DNA of 6,674 nucleotides from an uncultured Comamonadaceae bacterium. GTDB taxonomy: Bacteria > Pseudomonadota > Gammaproteobacteria > Burkholderiales > Burkholderiaceae. Below the pieces are notes generated by a model, which saw only the letters and a list, made by a program, of their open reading frames with translations, searched no databases and was not told the origin of the DNA. Shown here piece by piece: positions 1-6,056 of the stretch (position 1 is its first letter; every line of letters begins with the position of its first letter). The stretch is from positions 1 to 6,674 of the forward strand of contig CAMLQP010000165.1 of the NCBI GenBank assembly GCA_946482115.1, in the 5' to 3' direction. A program made the translations under genes and the position numbers.

Positions 1-289
1 CGAAACCTTGCGGAATCTGGCCGATGCCGACGGTGGCATCGATCTTGGCATCGGCCGGCAGGGCGATTTTCTGCGTGCCGGCCACGAACTTCAGCGCGCC
101 CAGGAAGCAGGCGCTGTAGCCGGCCGCGAACAGCTGCTCGGGGTTGACGCCGCCGCCGGCGCCGCCCATTTCCTTGGGGACGGCGAGTTTGACGTCCAGC
201 AGGCCGTCCGAGGAACGGGCGCTGCCGTCACGGCCGCCGGTGGCGGTGGCGTTGGCGCGGTAAACGACTTTTTCGATCTTGTTGGCCAT
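1..289 (-). CDS. ohr: Organic hydroperoxide resistance protein Ohr (3' end beyond window)
   Basis: Thiol peroxidase of the Ohr/OsmC family, which reduces organic and fatty-acid hydroperoxides in the cytoplasm using two cysteines, usually recycled by lipoylated proteins. The window holds the first 96 residues of roughly 140. Seen: an N-terminus beginning MANKIEKVVYRANATATGGR, a segment rich in Gly ending in GGGVNPEQLFAAGYSACF, and the first catalytic cysteine at residue 61 inside GYSACFLGAL, a family hallmark. The second catalytic cysteine would lie beyond the left edge. The ATG at 289 is preceded by AGGAG at good spacing. The gene lies 50 bp downstream of ohrR on the same strand. That gap has no AT-rich -10 element, so ohr is probably transcribed with ohrR. 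The family call is firm; OsmC proper is less likely given the GYSACF context. Confidence 0.95.
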   Translation of the reverse strand, partial: MANKIEKVVYRANATATGGRDGSARSSDGLLDVKLAVPKEMGGAGGGVNPEQLFAAGYSACFLGALKFVAGTQKIALPADAKIDATVGIGQIPQGF

Positions 290-339
290 GGTGGCAGCTC
301 CTGGTGTTGTGCCCGGTCGGGCGATGGTGGTTGGGGTGT

Positions 340-792
340 TCAGTTCGCCTGCAGGCGTTCGCGCAGTGCGCGCACGCGCCGCGTCAGATCCATGATGTCG
401 CCCACGCTGCATTGCGAGGCTTCGAGCACGCAGCCGGGCAGGGCAGCGGCGCGGGTCTTGAGCGCGTGGCCTGCGGGGGTGAGCCATACATGCACGCGGC
501 GCTCGTCCTCGGCCGACCGTTCGCGGTTGATCCAGCCGGCGCTCTCCATGCGTTTGAGCAGCGGCGTGAGCGTGCCCGAGTCAAGCTGCAGGCGCGTGCC
601 CAGCTCCGACACGGTGGGGCCGTCGGTCTCCCACAGGCACAGCAGCACCAGGTACTGCGGGTAGGTCAGGCCCAGCGGGTCAAGCAGCGGCTTGTACAGC
701 CTGGTCATGGCCAGCGACGCCGAATACAGCGCGAAACACAGCTGGTTGTCGAGCAGCTGGGCGGGGTTGGCGGCGGGTTGGCGGGAGGACAT
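340..792 (-). CDS. ohrR: MarR-family organic hydroperoxide sensor/repressor OhrR
   Basis: Dimeric winged-helix repressor that senses organic hydroperoxides through a reactive N-terminal cysteine and controls ohr. The 150-residue length is normal for the family. Cys19 in DNQLCFALYS matches the sensing cysteine. Tyr33 and Tyr44 fall at exactly the spacing known for the two tyrosines that hydrogen-bond it in characterised OhrR proteins (Cys15/Tyr29/Tyr40 in Bacillus, Cys22/Tyr36/Tyr47 in Xanthomonas). The recognition helix region is around residues 60-86 (TVSELGTRLQLDSGTLTPLL), and the wing carries DERRVHVWLTPAG at 96-108. Extra C-terminal cysteines at 121 and 128 suggest the two-cysteine type that forms an intersubunit disulfide; which one resolves is not visible. 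No Shine-Dalgarno sequence precedes the ATG. The gene is divergent from the methyltransferase gene and upstream of ohr. Confidence 0.93.
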   Translation of the reverse strand: MSSRQPAANPAQLLDNQLCFALYSASLAMTRLYKPLLDPLGLTYPQYLVLLCLWETDGPTVSELGTRLQLDSGTLTPLLKRMESAGWINRERSAEDERRVHVWLTPAGHALKTRAAALPGCVLEASQCSVGDIMDLTRRVRALRERLQAN

Positions 793-799
793 GGGTGTT

Positions 800-828
800 A
801 ATGTAGCGTCAAATTAAATTGTGCGCAA
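800..828 (-). promoter_or_regulatory. Predicted sigma70-type promoter of ohrR-ohr
   Basis: On the minus strand, TTGCGC (823-828) and TACATT (800-805) are separated by exactly 17 bp. The -35 matches 3 of 6 consensus positions and the -10 matches 4 of 6. The expected transcription start falls at or within a base or two of the ohrR ATG (792), so the mRNA may be leaderless, in line with the missing Shine-Dalgarno sequence. The operator candidate fills the spacer. Confidence 0.42.
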
Positions 829-834
829 TATAAA
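806..834 (+). promoter_or_regulatory. Predicted promoter of the methyltransferase gene
   Basis: TATAAA (829-834) is a 5-of-6 match to a -10 box, with a weak GCGTCA (806-811) 17 bp upstream. The predicted start near 841 leaves a leader of only about 14 nt, with no clear Shine-Dalgarno sequence. The spacer overlaps the candidate OhrR operator, so this promoter may be under the same control as ohrR-ohr. Confidence 0.38.
809..823. promoter_or_regulatory. Candidate OhrR operator
   Basis: An AT-rich 15-mer, TCAAATTAAATTGTG, stands out in otherwise GC-rich DNA. It matches 12 of 15 positions of the TACAATTAAATTGTA inverted repeat that I recall for OhrR operators, and it has the AATT-A-AATT core symmetry. 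It lies 17 bp upstream of the ohrR ATG, inside the -35/-10 spacer of the predicted ohrR promoter and overlapping the spacer of the predicted opposite promoter. Binding there should repress ohrR-ohr and could also affect the methyltransferase gene. The sequence is seen; the function is inferred from the motif and the neighbouring regulator. Confidence 0.68.
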
Positions 835-854
835 TCGGGGAATATCATCACGCC

Positions 855-1709
855 ATGGTCAAGAAATCCGCCGCGCCTGCCGACGCCCTGGCCGGACTGC
901 CCGAGCTGCTGCCCGGGCAGTCCATTGCGTTGTTGCAGGAGTTGCACATCCTCACGCGCGATGGCCGGCTCAACCAGGACACGCGCCGCAAGCTCAAGCA
1001 GGTGCAGCACCTGGTGCAGTTCATCGCGCCACTGATCGACGACGTGCTGCAGCAGCATGGCGACGTGACGCTGGCCGACCACGGCGCGGGCAAGTCCTAC
1101 CTGGGTTTCATGCTCTACGACCTGGTGTTGCGCCCGCGTGCCAGGGGCACGGTCTACGGTGTGGAAACGCGCGCCGAGCTGGTGGAGCGATCACGCGCGC
1201 TGGCGCAGCGCCTGGGCTTCGAGCGCATGCAATTCCTCGCCACCACGGTGCAGGAGGCGACCACCACTGCCGAGCTGCCCGAGCGCATCGACGTGGTGAC
1301 CGCGCTGCACGCCTGCGACACCGCCACCGACGATGCCATCGCCTTCGGTCTGGCCAAGCAGGCGCGCTTCATGGTGCTGGTGCCGTGTTGCCAGGCCGAG
1401 GTGGCGGGCGTGATGCGCAGCAACAAGGCGCTGAACCTGGCACGCACACCGCTGGCCGAGCTCTGGCGCCACCCGCTGCACACGCGCGAGTTCGGCAGCC
1501 AGATCACCAACGTGCTGCGCTGCCTGCAGCTGGAAGCGCACGGTTACCAGGTCACGGTGACGGAACTGGTGGGTTGGGAGCACTCGATGAAGAACGAGCT
1601 GATTCTGGCCCGTAGAATGGGCGGACCCAAGCGCAGCGCCCGCGAGCGTCTGCAACAGGTGCTGCAGGAACTGAACCTGCAGGAGCTCTCGCAGCGTTTC
1701 GCTGTCTGA
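855..1709 (+). CDS. Class I SAM-dependent methyltransferase (Methyltransf_32-like), substrate unknown
   Basis: Predicted soluble 284-residue methyltransferase. The Rossmann-fold SAM-binding glycine motif is seen as LADHGAGKSYLGF (residues 73-85), with an acidic residue at Glu104 (YGVE) where the SAM ribose is normally held. Further hallmarks are LHACDTATDDAI (151-162) and VPCCQAE (176-182). HACDTATDDA and a PCC motif are, from memory, typical of the Methyltransf_32 group (PF13679), which includes uncharacterised bacterial proteins and eukaryotic METTL25/TRM13-like enzymes. An N-terminal helical region (about 20-66) precedes the catalytic domain, and the C-terminal tail (258-284) is basic and helical. 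The start at 855 gives the full N-terminus, but no strong Shine-Dalgarno is present; GGGGAA at 837-842 is distant. The gene is divergent from ohrR. The substrate (RNA, protein or small molecule) cannot be read from the sequence. Confidence 0.82.
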   Translation: MVKKSAAPADALAGLPELLPGQSIALLQELHILTRDGRLNQDTRRKLKQVQHLVQFIAPLIDDVLQQHGDVTLADHGAGKSYLGFMLYDLVLRPRARGTVYGVETRAELVERSRALAQRLGFERMQFLATTVQEATTTAELPERIDVVTALHACDTATDDAIAFGLAKQARFMVLVPCCQAEVAGVMRSNKALNLARTPLAELWRHPLHTREFGSQITNVLRCLQLEAHGYQVTVTELVGWEHSMKNELILARRMGGPKRSARERLQQVLQELNLQELSQRFAV

Positions 1710-1718
1710 CCTGAGCGC

Positions 1719-1749
1719 AAGGCCGCCCCTCGGGGCATGACACGGCCTT
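1719..1749. other. Intergenic stem-loop downstream of the methyltransferase gene
   Basis: A perfect 7-bp outer stem, AAGGCCG (1719-1725) with CGGCCTT (1743-1749), encloses an inner CCCCTCGGGG hairpin (1726-1735). It starts 10 bp after the methyltransferase stop. No T-tract follows on the plus strand, so it is not a classical intrinsic terminator. It could stabilise the upstream mRNA 3' end or act as a weak terminator. Confidence 0.4.
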
Positions 1750-1760
1750 GCATCCCGACA

Positions 1761-1775
1761 GGCCCCCTGTGGGCC
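1761..1775. other. Small hairpin in the leader of the antiporter gene
   Basis: GGCCC (1761-1765) pairs with GGGCC (1771-1775) around a 5-nt loop, shortly before the Shine-Dalgarno AGGAGA (1782-1787) of the antiporter gene. In GC-rich DNA a 5-bp stem can arise by chance. The remainder of the 88-bp gap shows no convincing promoter, so the antiporter gene may be read from the upstream gene. Confidence 0.25.
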
Positions 1776-1797
1776 ACAACCAGGAGACCCATCGCTC

Positions 1798-2985
1798 ATG
1801 GTGACCGATTTTTCCTTTCTGCTGCAATCCGTCGCGTGGCCGCTGGCCCTGCTGATCGCGTGGTTCCTCGGCGAACGGCTGTACGAGGCCTGGCGCCTGC
1901 CGCGCGTGACCAGCTATGTGGCCGTGGGCCTGATCGGCGGTCTGATCAACCTGCCCGGCCTGACCGACGACGTGCCCGGACTGCCGTTCCTGGCCAACGT
2001 GGCGCTGTCGCTGGTGCTGTTCGAGCTGGGCTACCGCATCAACCTGCGCTGGTTCCGCCACAACCCCTGGGTGCTGCTGGTGGGCGTGCTCGAGTCGGCC
2101 GTGACCTTCGGTCTGGTCTACTGGGTCACCGCGTGGTTCGAGCTGTCGGTCGACGTGCGCCTGATCATCGCGGCCCTGTCGGTCGCGGCGTCTCCGGCCG
2201 GCGTGGTCCGCGTGGCCAACGAGATGCATGCCGCCGGCCAGGTGACCGAGCGCGTGATGCACCTGTGCGCGATCAACTGCTTCCTGGCCGTCATGGCGCT
2301 CAAGCTGGTGGTGGGCTACTGGCATCTCAGCACCTCGGGCGACCTGGTGATGGCGGCTTTCGGCAGCGTGCACGTGCTGGCCACCTCGGTGGCGGCGGGC
2401 GCGCTGCTGGGCGTGCTGGTGCCGTGGCTGCTGCGCGCGCGCAACACGCCGGCCGCCGGCGTGACGGTGGTGTTCGGCCTGTCGGTGCTGCTGCTGACCA
2501 CGGCGGCCTACGGGCTCAAGCTCTCGCCGCTGCTGGCCGCGCTCACCTTCGGCATCGTGGCGCGCGAGCGCCGCGTGCACCTGACCAACGCGCAGCGCGG
2601 TTTCGGCACCGCCGGCGACCTGCTCACCGTGTTCCTGTTCGTCTACATCGCCTCGCTGCTGAACTGGGCCGACGTCGGGACCGGCATGCTGTTCGGGCTG
2701 GTGCTGATCGTGGTGCGCACCGCCACCAAGGTGGGCTGCAGCGTGGCGGCGGCGCGCCTGTCGGGCAGCACGGAGCGCAAGGGCCTGCTCACGGGCCTGG
2801 CGCTCACCCCCATGTCGGCCTTCGCCATCCTGTTGCTCGAACAGAGCCGCCTCTACGGCTTCGAGCCCGCCGCGCACGTGCTCTCGTCCATGGCCGGGAT
2901 GATGCTGGTGCTGGAACTGTTCGGCCCCGTGGTCACCCAGCGCGCGCTGCTGGCCGCCCACGAAACCCACGTGACCAAAGAATAG
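1798..2985 (+). CDS. Cation:proton antiporter of the CPA (Na+/H+ exchanger) family, membrane domain only
   Basis: Inner-membrane protein of 395 residues, almost entirely hydrophobic with about 11-13 predicted transmembrane segments. Family features seen: an N-terminal helix followed by [18 protein letters not shown] (33-50), [17 protein letters not shown] (75-91) at the usual CPA position, [13 protein letters not shown] (131-143) in the discontinuous ion-site helix, and VRTATKVG (306-313), which plausibly carries the basic residue of the late core helix. The usual aspartate pair of electrogenic exchangers is absent at 128-134, as also seen in Kef-like members, so ion and stoichiometry are uncertain. 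There is no RCK/TrkA-N nucleotide-binding domain at the C-terminus. AGGAGA at 1782-1787 supports the ATG at 1798. The stop codon overlaps the Shine-Dalgarno of the next gene, indicating one operon. Confidence 0.85.
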   Translation: MVTDFSFLLQSVAWPLALLIAWFLGERLYEAWRLPRVTSYVAVGLIGGLINLPGLTDDVPGLPFLANVALSLVLFELGYRINLRWFRHNPWVLLVGVLESAVTFGLVYWVTAWFELSVDVRLIIAALSVAASPAGVVRVANEMHAAGQVTERVMHLCAINCFLAVMALKLVVGYWHLSTSGDLVMAAFGSVHVLATSVAAGALLGVLVPWLLRARNTPAAGVTVVFGLSVLLLTTAAYGLKLSPLLAALTFGIVARERRVHLTNAQRGFGTAGDLLTVFLFVYIASLLNWADVGTGMLFGLVLIVVRTATKVGCSVAAARLSGSTERKGLLTGLALTPMSAFAILLLEQSRLYGFEPAAHVLSSMAGMMLVLELFGPVVTQRALLAAHETHVTKE

Positions 2986-2995
2986 GAGTTCTCTC

Positions 2996-4129
2996 ATGCC
3001 ATTGGAAACTTTCAAGGCCTCCGACTCGCTGACCATGGGTGTGGAGCTGGAACTGCAGCTCGTCAACACCTACGACATGGACCTCTCCAGCAGCGCCAAC
3101 GACCTGCTCGAACTGCTGCGCCGCAAGCCCTTCCCCGGCGTGGTCACGCCCGAGATGACGCAGAGCATGATCGAGATCGCCACCGACGTGCAGCGCGAAC
3201 ACGGCCCGCTGCTGGCGCAGTTGCAGCAGATCCGCGACACGCTGGTGCACGCCGGCGACCGGCTCAACATCGAGATCGCCGGCGGCGGCACGCACCCCTT
3301 CCAGCGCTGGTTCGAGCAGCGCATTTTTTCCAAGCCACGCTTCCAGCAGCTCTCGGGCCTGTACGGCTACCTCGCCAAGCAGTTCACCGTGTTTGGCCAA
3401 CACGTGCACATCGGCTGCGCGTCGCCCGACGAGGCGCTGTTCCTGCTGCATTCGCTCAACCGCTACGTGCCGCACTTCATCGCGCTGTCGGCCTCGTCGC
3501 CGTTCTCGCAGGGGGTGGACACGCTGTTCGATTCGGCGCGCCTGAACTCGGTGTTCGCCTTCCCTTTGAGTGGCCGCGCCCCGTTCACGCTGAGCTGGGA
3601 CGAGTTCGCCAACGTGTACTTCACCAAGATGGAGAGCACCGGCGTGGTCAAGTCCATGAAGGACTTCTACTGGGACATCCGGCCCAAGCCCGAGTACGGC
3701 ACCATCGAGCTGCGCGTGTGCGACACGCCGCTCACCGTGGAGCGCGCCGCCGGTCTGGCCTGCTACCTGCAGGCGCTGTGCCGCCATCTGCTGGAGCGCA
3801 GCGAGCCGCCGCCCGAAGAGGACGACTACCTCGTCTACACCTACAACCGCTTCCAGGCCTGCCGCTTCGGGCTGGACGGCATGATGGTGAATCCGAAGAC
3901 GCGCGAGCAGATTTCCATCCGCGAGGACATCCTGGCCACGCTGCGCCGGCTGGAGCCGCATGCGGTGGCGCTGAACTCGCGCGCGGCCATGGACGAGATC
4001 GAGCGCGCTGCCGGCCGCGACGGCAACCATGCCAGCTTCCTGCGCAAGCAGTACGCGCAATCCGGAACGGTGGAGGGCGTGGTGCGCGCGAGCGTGGAGG
4101 CGCTGCGCGTGGGCGCGCCGCTGCGGTGA
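2996..4129 (+). CDS. ybdK: YbdK-family carboxylate-amine ligase (glutamate-cysteine ligase family 2)
   Basis: Cytoplasmic ATP-grasp-like enzyme of the GCS2 family (PF04107), 377 residues, a normal length for YbdK. Characterised relatives join the gamma-carboxylate of glutamate to an amine such as cysteine, weakly in E. coli YbdK; the true substrate is often unknown. Motifs seen in order: GVELELQLV (15-23) with the metal/ATP glutamates, AGGGTHP (95-101), [15 protein letters not shown] (133-147), [11 protein letters not shown] (163-173), [15 protein letters not shown] (233-247) and [12 protein letters not shown] (284-295). All core catalytic motifs appear intact. AGGAG at 2984-2988 overlaps the antiporter stop codon and lies 7 bp before the ATG, so translation of the two genes is probably coupled. 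The family call is firm. Whether it makes gamma-glutamylcysteine here is not; a genuine gshA may exist elsewhere in the genome. Confidence 0.9.
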   Translation: MPLETFKASDSLTMGVELELQLVNTYDMDLSSSANDLLELLRRKPFPGVVTPEMTQSMIEIATDVQREHGPLLAQLQQIRDTLVHAGDRLNIEIAGGGTHPFQRWFEQRIFSKPRFQQLSGLYGYLAKQFTVFGQHVHIGCASPDEALFLLHSLNRYVPHFIALSASSPFSQGVDTLFDSARLNSVFAFPLSGRAPFTLSWDEFANVYFTKMESTGVVKSMKDFYWDIRPKPEYGTIELRVCDTPLTVERAAGLACYLQALCRHLLERSEPPPEEDDYLVYTYNRFQACRFGLDGMMVNPKTREQISIREDILATLRRLEPHAVALNSRAAMDEIERAAGRDGNHASFLRKQYAQSGTVEGVVRASVEALRVGAPLR

Positions 4130-4164
4130 CTGCGAGCCGGCGCCGGGCTGCCCCAAGCCGGATC

Positions 4165-4181
4165 AGCCCCCATGGGGGGCT
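4165..4181. other. Perfect GC hairpin between convergent genes
   Basis: AGCCCCC (4165-4171) pairs perfectly with GGGGGCT (4175-4181) around an ATG loop. Just upstream, CCGGCGCCGG (from about 4138) is another perfect palindrome. No T-tract follows on either strand. The hairpin may protect 3' ends or help stop transcription from both convergent units. Confidence 0.4.
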
Positions 4182-4186
4182 GCGAC

Positions 4187-4219
4187 CCACACGCGATGGG
4201 GGAGCGTGTGGTTTTCCCT
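4187..4219 (+). terminator. Rho-independent terminator of the antiporter-ligase operon
   Basis: An 8-bp perfect stem, CCACACGC (4187-4194) with GCGTGTGG (4204-4211), has a 9-nt loop and is followed directly by TTTTCCCTT. This is a plausible intrinsic terminator for the plus-strand unit, 57 bp after the ligase stop. On the minus strand no T-tract follows the stem, so it would not be classical for the ABC genes, whose last stop codon sits immediately beside it. Confidence 0.68.
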
Positions 4220-5050
4220 TTACTTTGCGAAGCGCTTGCGGGTCAGGGCCATCGCGATCCAGAACGAGATGACCGCGTAGGCCGCCAGCACCAGCCCATG
4301 CTGCAGCGCGTGGTCGGGCCAGCGGTCCATGAACAGCGGGCGCACCAGCTCCACCGCGTTGGTCAGCGGCAGCCAGTCCGAGAACACGCGCACGGCAGTC
4401 GGCAGCTGGTCGCGTGGAAAGAACACGCCCGAGAGGAACATCATGGGCGTGAGGAACAGCGTGAAGTAGTAGGTGAAGAAGTCGTAGCCCTTGGCCAGCG
4501 CGTTGAAGATCAGTGCGATGCAGCTGAACACGATGCCCGCGCCCAGCAGGATGGGCCAGGCCAGCAGCAGCTTGGGGCTGTGGCTGATGCCCAGGCCCAG
4601 CATCACGCCCAGGATGGCTGTCACGGTGAACAGCGCCTTGAAGGCGGCCCACAGCATCTCGGCCAGCAGCACGTCGTCCAGGCTCACGGGGGCGTTCATG
4701 ATGCCGTCCCAGGTCTTTTGCACGTGCATGCGCGAGAAGGCCGAGTACAACGCTTCGAAGCTGGCCGCGTTCATGGCGCTCATGCAGATGCTGCCGCTGG
4801 CCAGGAACAGGATGTAGGGCACGGTCTCCTCGCCCAGCTTCACCTGGCCTACCAGCGCGCCCATGCCGTAGCCGAAGGCCACCAGCCACATCAGCGGTTC
4901 GGCGATGTTGCCCACCAGGCTGGGTATGGCCAGCTTGCGCCAGACCAGCAGGTTGCGCAGGAACACCGGCCACCAGCGCGCGGACAGGCGTGGCGGCGAC
5001 CAGGGCGAGGGGTTCTGGGACAGGGTGGTGGTGTGCATGGTGTCAGCCAT
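4220..5050 (-). CDS. ABC-2 type transporter permease (NodJ-like)
   Basis: Inner-membrane permease of 276 residues that pairs with the ATPase encoded just upstream. A hydrophilic N-terminal arm of about 40 residues is followed by six predicted membrane segments (roughly 42-66, 77-100, 135-155, 160-183, 191-212, 252-270). Typical ABC-2/NodJ features seen: [18 protein letters not shown] (47-64), [20 protein letters not shown] (79-98), [11 protein letters not shown] (113-123), and [27 protein letters not shown] (191-217), the conserved region before the last loop. The substrate is not visible: NodIJ exports lipochito-oligosaccharides, while relatives export polysaccharides, lipids or drugs. The ATG at 5050 overlaps the ATPase stop by 8 bases (ATGGCTGA). 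A second in-frame ATG at 5038 (residue 5) would sit at better distance from the AGAGAGG sequence, so the true start may be there. Confidence 0.88.
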   Translation of the reverse strand: MADTMHTTTLSQNPSPWSPPRLSARWWPVFLRNLLVWRKLAIPSLVGNIAEPLMWLVAFGYGMGALVGQVKLGEETVPYILFLASGSICMSAMNAASFEALYSAFSRMHVQKTWDGIMNAPVSLDDVLLAEMLWAAFKALFTVTAILGVMLGLGISHSPKLLLAWPILLGAGIVFSCIALIFNALAKGYDFFTYYFTLFLTPMMFLSGVFFPRDQLPTAVRVFSDWLPLTNAVELVRPLFMDRWPDHALQHGLVLAAYAVISFWIAMALTRKRFAK

Positions 5051-5978
5051 CCTCTCTGATCTGGCGGCCGGTCAGTTTGAGGAACAGGTCTTCCAGGTTG
5101 GCCGGCCGGTGCAGGGTGCGCAGGCCGGGCAGGGCGCCCAGCGCATCCAGCAGCGGCTTGGCGTCGGCGGTGTAGAAGAACACGGTCTCGCCGCTGACTT
5201 CCACGCGCCGCGCCAGCGCGCGCAGCGGCGCGTGTTCGTCGCGGTCGTGCAGGGCCAGCGCGCCCACGCCATAGACTTCCACCACGTCGGGCTCCAGGTG
5301 CTGCGCGATCAGTTCGCGCGGGCGGCCTTCGGCGATCTTGCGGCCATGGTCTATCACCAGCAGCCGGCTGCACAGGCGCTCGGCCTCGTCCATGAAGTGG
5401 GTGGTCAGCAGGATGCTCTTGCCCTGCTGCAGCAGCATCTGCAGCCGCTCCCACATCAGGTGGCGCGCCTGCGGGTCCAGGCCGGTGGTGGGCTCGTCCA
5501 GCAGCAGCAGCTCGGGGTCGTTGACCAGGGCCCGCGCCAGCGACAGGCGCCGGCGCATGCCGCCCGAGAGCTCACCCGGCTTGGCGTCGGCCTTGTGCGA
5601 GAGGGCGGCGAACTCCAGCAGACGGGGAATGCGGGCCTCGATGTCGGCCTTGCGCAACCCGAAATAGCGGCCGAACACCAGCAGGTTCTCGGCGCAGCTG
5701 AAGTCGGGATCCAGGCTGTCGAACTGGCTGACGACCCCCAGCCGGGCCTTGATGGCCAGGGCGTCGCGCGGCATCTGCCCATCCAGCAGGCGGATCTCGC
5801 CCGCGTCGGGGGCCGTCAGGCCCAGGGCCATGCGGATGGTGGTGGTCTTGCCCGCGCCGTTGGGGCCGATCACGCCCAGGCACTCGCCCGGGGCGATGTG
5901 GAAGGACAGGTCGTCCACCACGGTGGCGTCGCCATAACGCTTGGTCAAATGCTGGATCTGCAGCAGGGGCTCGGTCAT
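5043..5978 (-). CDS. ABC transporter ATP-binding protein (NodI/DrrA-like)
   Basis: Cytoplasmic ATPase of 311 residues that powers the adjacent ABC-2 permease. All motors are intact: Walker [10 protein letters not shown] (38-46), Q-loop Gln85 in GVVSQFD, signature LSGGM (137-141), Walker B LLLLDEP (157-163), D-loop GLD (166-168) and switch His194 in [11 protein letters not shown]. The [21 protein letters not shown] block and the C-terminal 90-residue extension are typical of the NodI/DrrA/CcmA exporter group. The gene is first in a two-gene operon and overlaps the permease by 8 bases. The ATG at 5978 is chosen because the conserved N-terminus ([12 protein letters not shown]) begins right after it. 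No strong Shine-Dalgarno or promoter could be identified in the short divergent gap. The exported substrate is unknown. Confidence 0.93.
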   Translation of the reverse strand: MTEPLLQIQHLTKRYGDATVVDDLSFHIAPGECLGVIGPNGAGKTTTIRMALGLTAPDAGEIRLLDGQMPRDALAIKARLGVVSQFDSLDPDFSCAENLLVFGRYFGLRKADIEARIPRLLEFAALSHKADAKPGELSGGMRRRLSLARALVNDPELLLLDEPTTGLDPQARHLMWERLQMLLQQGKSILLTTHFMDEAERLCSRLLVIDHGRKIAEGRPRELIAQHLEPDVVEVYGVGALALHDRDEHAPLRALARRVEVSGETVFFYTADAKPLLDALGALPGLRTLHRPANLEDLFLKLTGRQIREDG

Positions 5979-5999
5979 GGGTCGCCATTCTGCCCGGAG

Positions 6000-6027
6000 T
6001 TGTTGCCCGGTGCTGCCGGCCTAGAAT
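6000..6027 (+). promoter_or_regulatory. Predicted sigma70-type promoter of psd
   Basis: TAGAAT (6022-6027) matches 5 of 6 positions of the -10 consensus, and TTGTTG (6000-6005) lies 16 bp upstream as a -35 with the TTG core. Transcription would start near 6034, giving a leader of about 23 nt that contains the GGGAG Shine-Dalgarno. No comparably clear promoter is seen on the opposite strand for the ABC operon. Confidence 0.5.
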
Positions 6028-6056
6028 CGGCGCTTCGATAAAACCCGGGAGACGAT

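Noticed and set aside
311..322. Palindrome GCCCGGTCGGGC between ohrR and ohr, considered as a terminator
   Set aside because: The stem is only 4-5 bp and no T-tract follows on the minus strand; ohr has no separate promoter, so termination here is unlikely.
8..664. Open frame of 218 codons on the plus strand across ohr and ohrR
   Set aside because: It spans two clear minus-strand genes and their gap, with an unstructured Arg/Ser-rich translation.
1737..3032. Open frame of 431 codons in another plus frame over the antiporter
   Set aside because: Arg/Ala/Gly-rich low-complexity translation; the overlapping frame has real transmembrane segments and a good Shine-Dalgarno.
1552..3069. Long open frame of 505 codons on the minus strand opposite the antiporter
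   Set aside because: Its composition is His/Gln/Arg/Gly-rich without domain motifs, and it lies antisense to a clear membrane protein. It is a typical shadow of high-GC codon use.
2933..4156. Open frame of 407 codons on the minus strand opposite the ligase
   Set aside because: No recognisable motif, biased composition, and fully antisense to a gene with all GCS2 motifs.
4172..5059. Open frame of 295 codons on the plus strand over the ABC permease
   Set aside because: His/Gln/Gly-rich antisense shadow of the ABC-2 permease, and its start overlaps the terminator hairpins.
4905..6041. Open frame of 378 codons on the plus strand over the ABC ATPase
   Set aside because: Antisense to an ATPase with every motif intact, and it shows no motif of its own.
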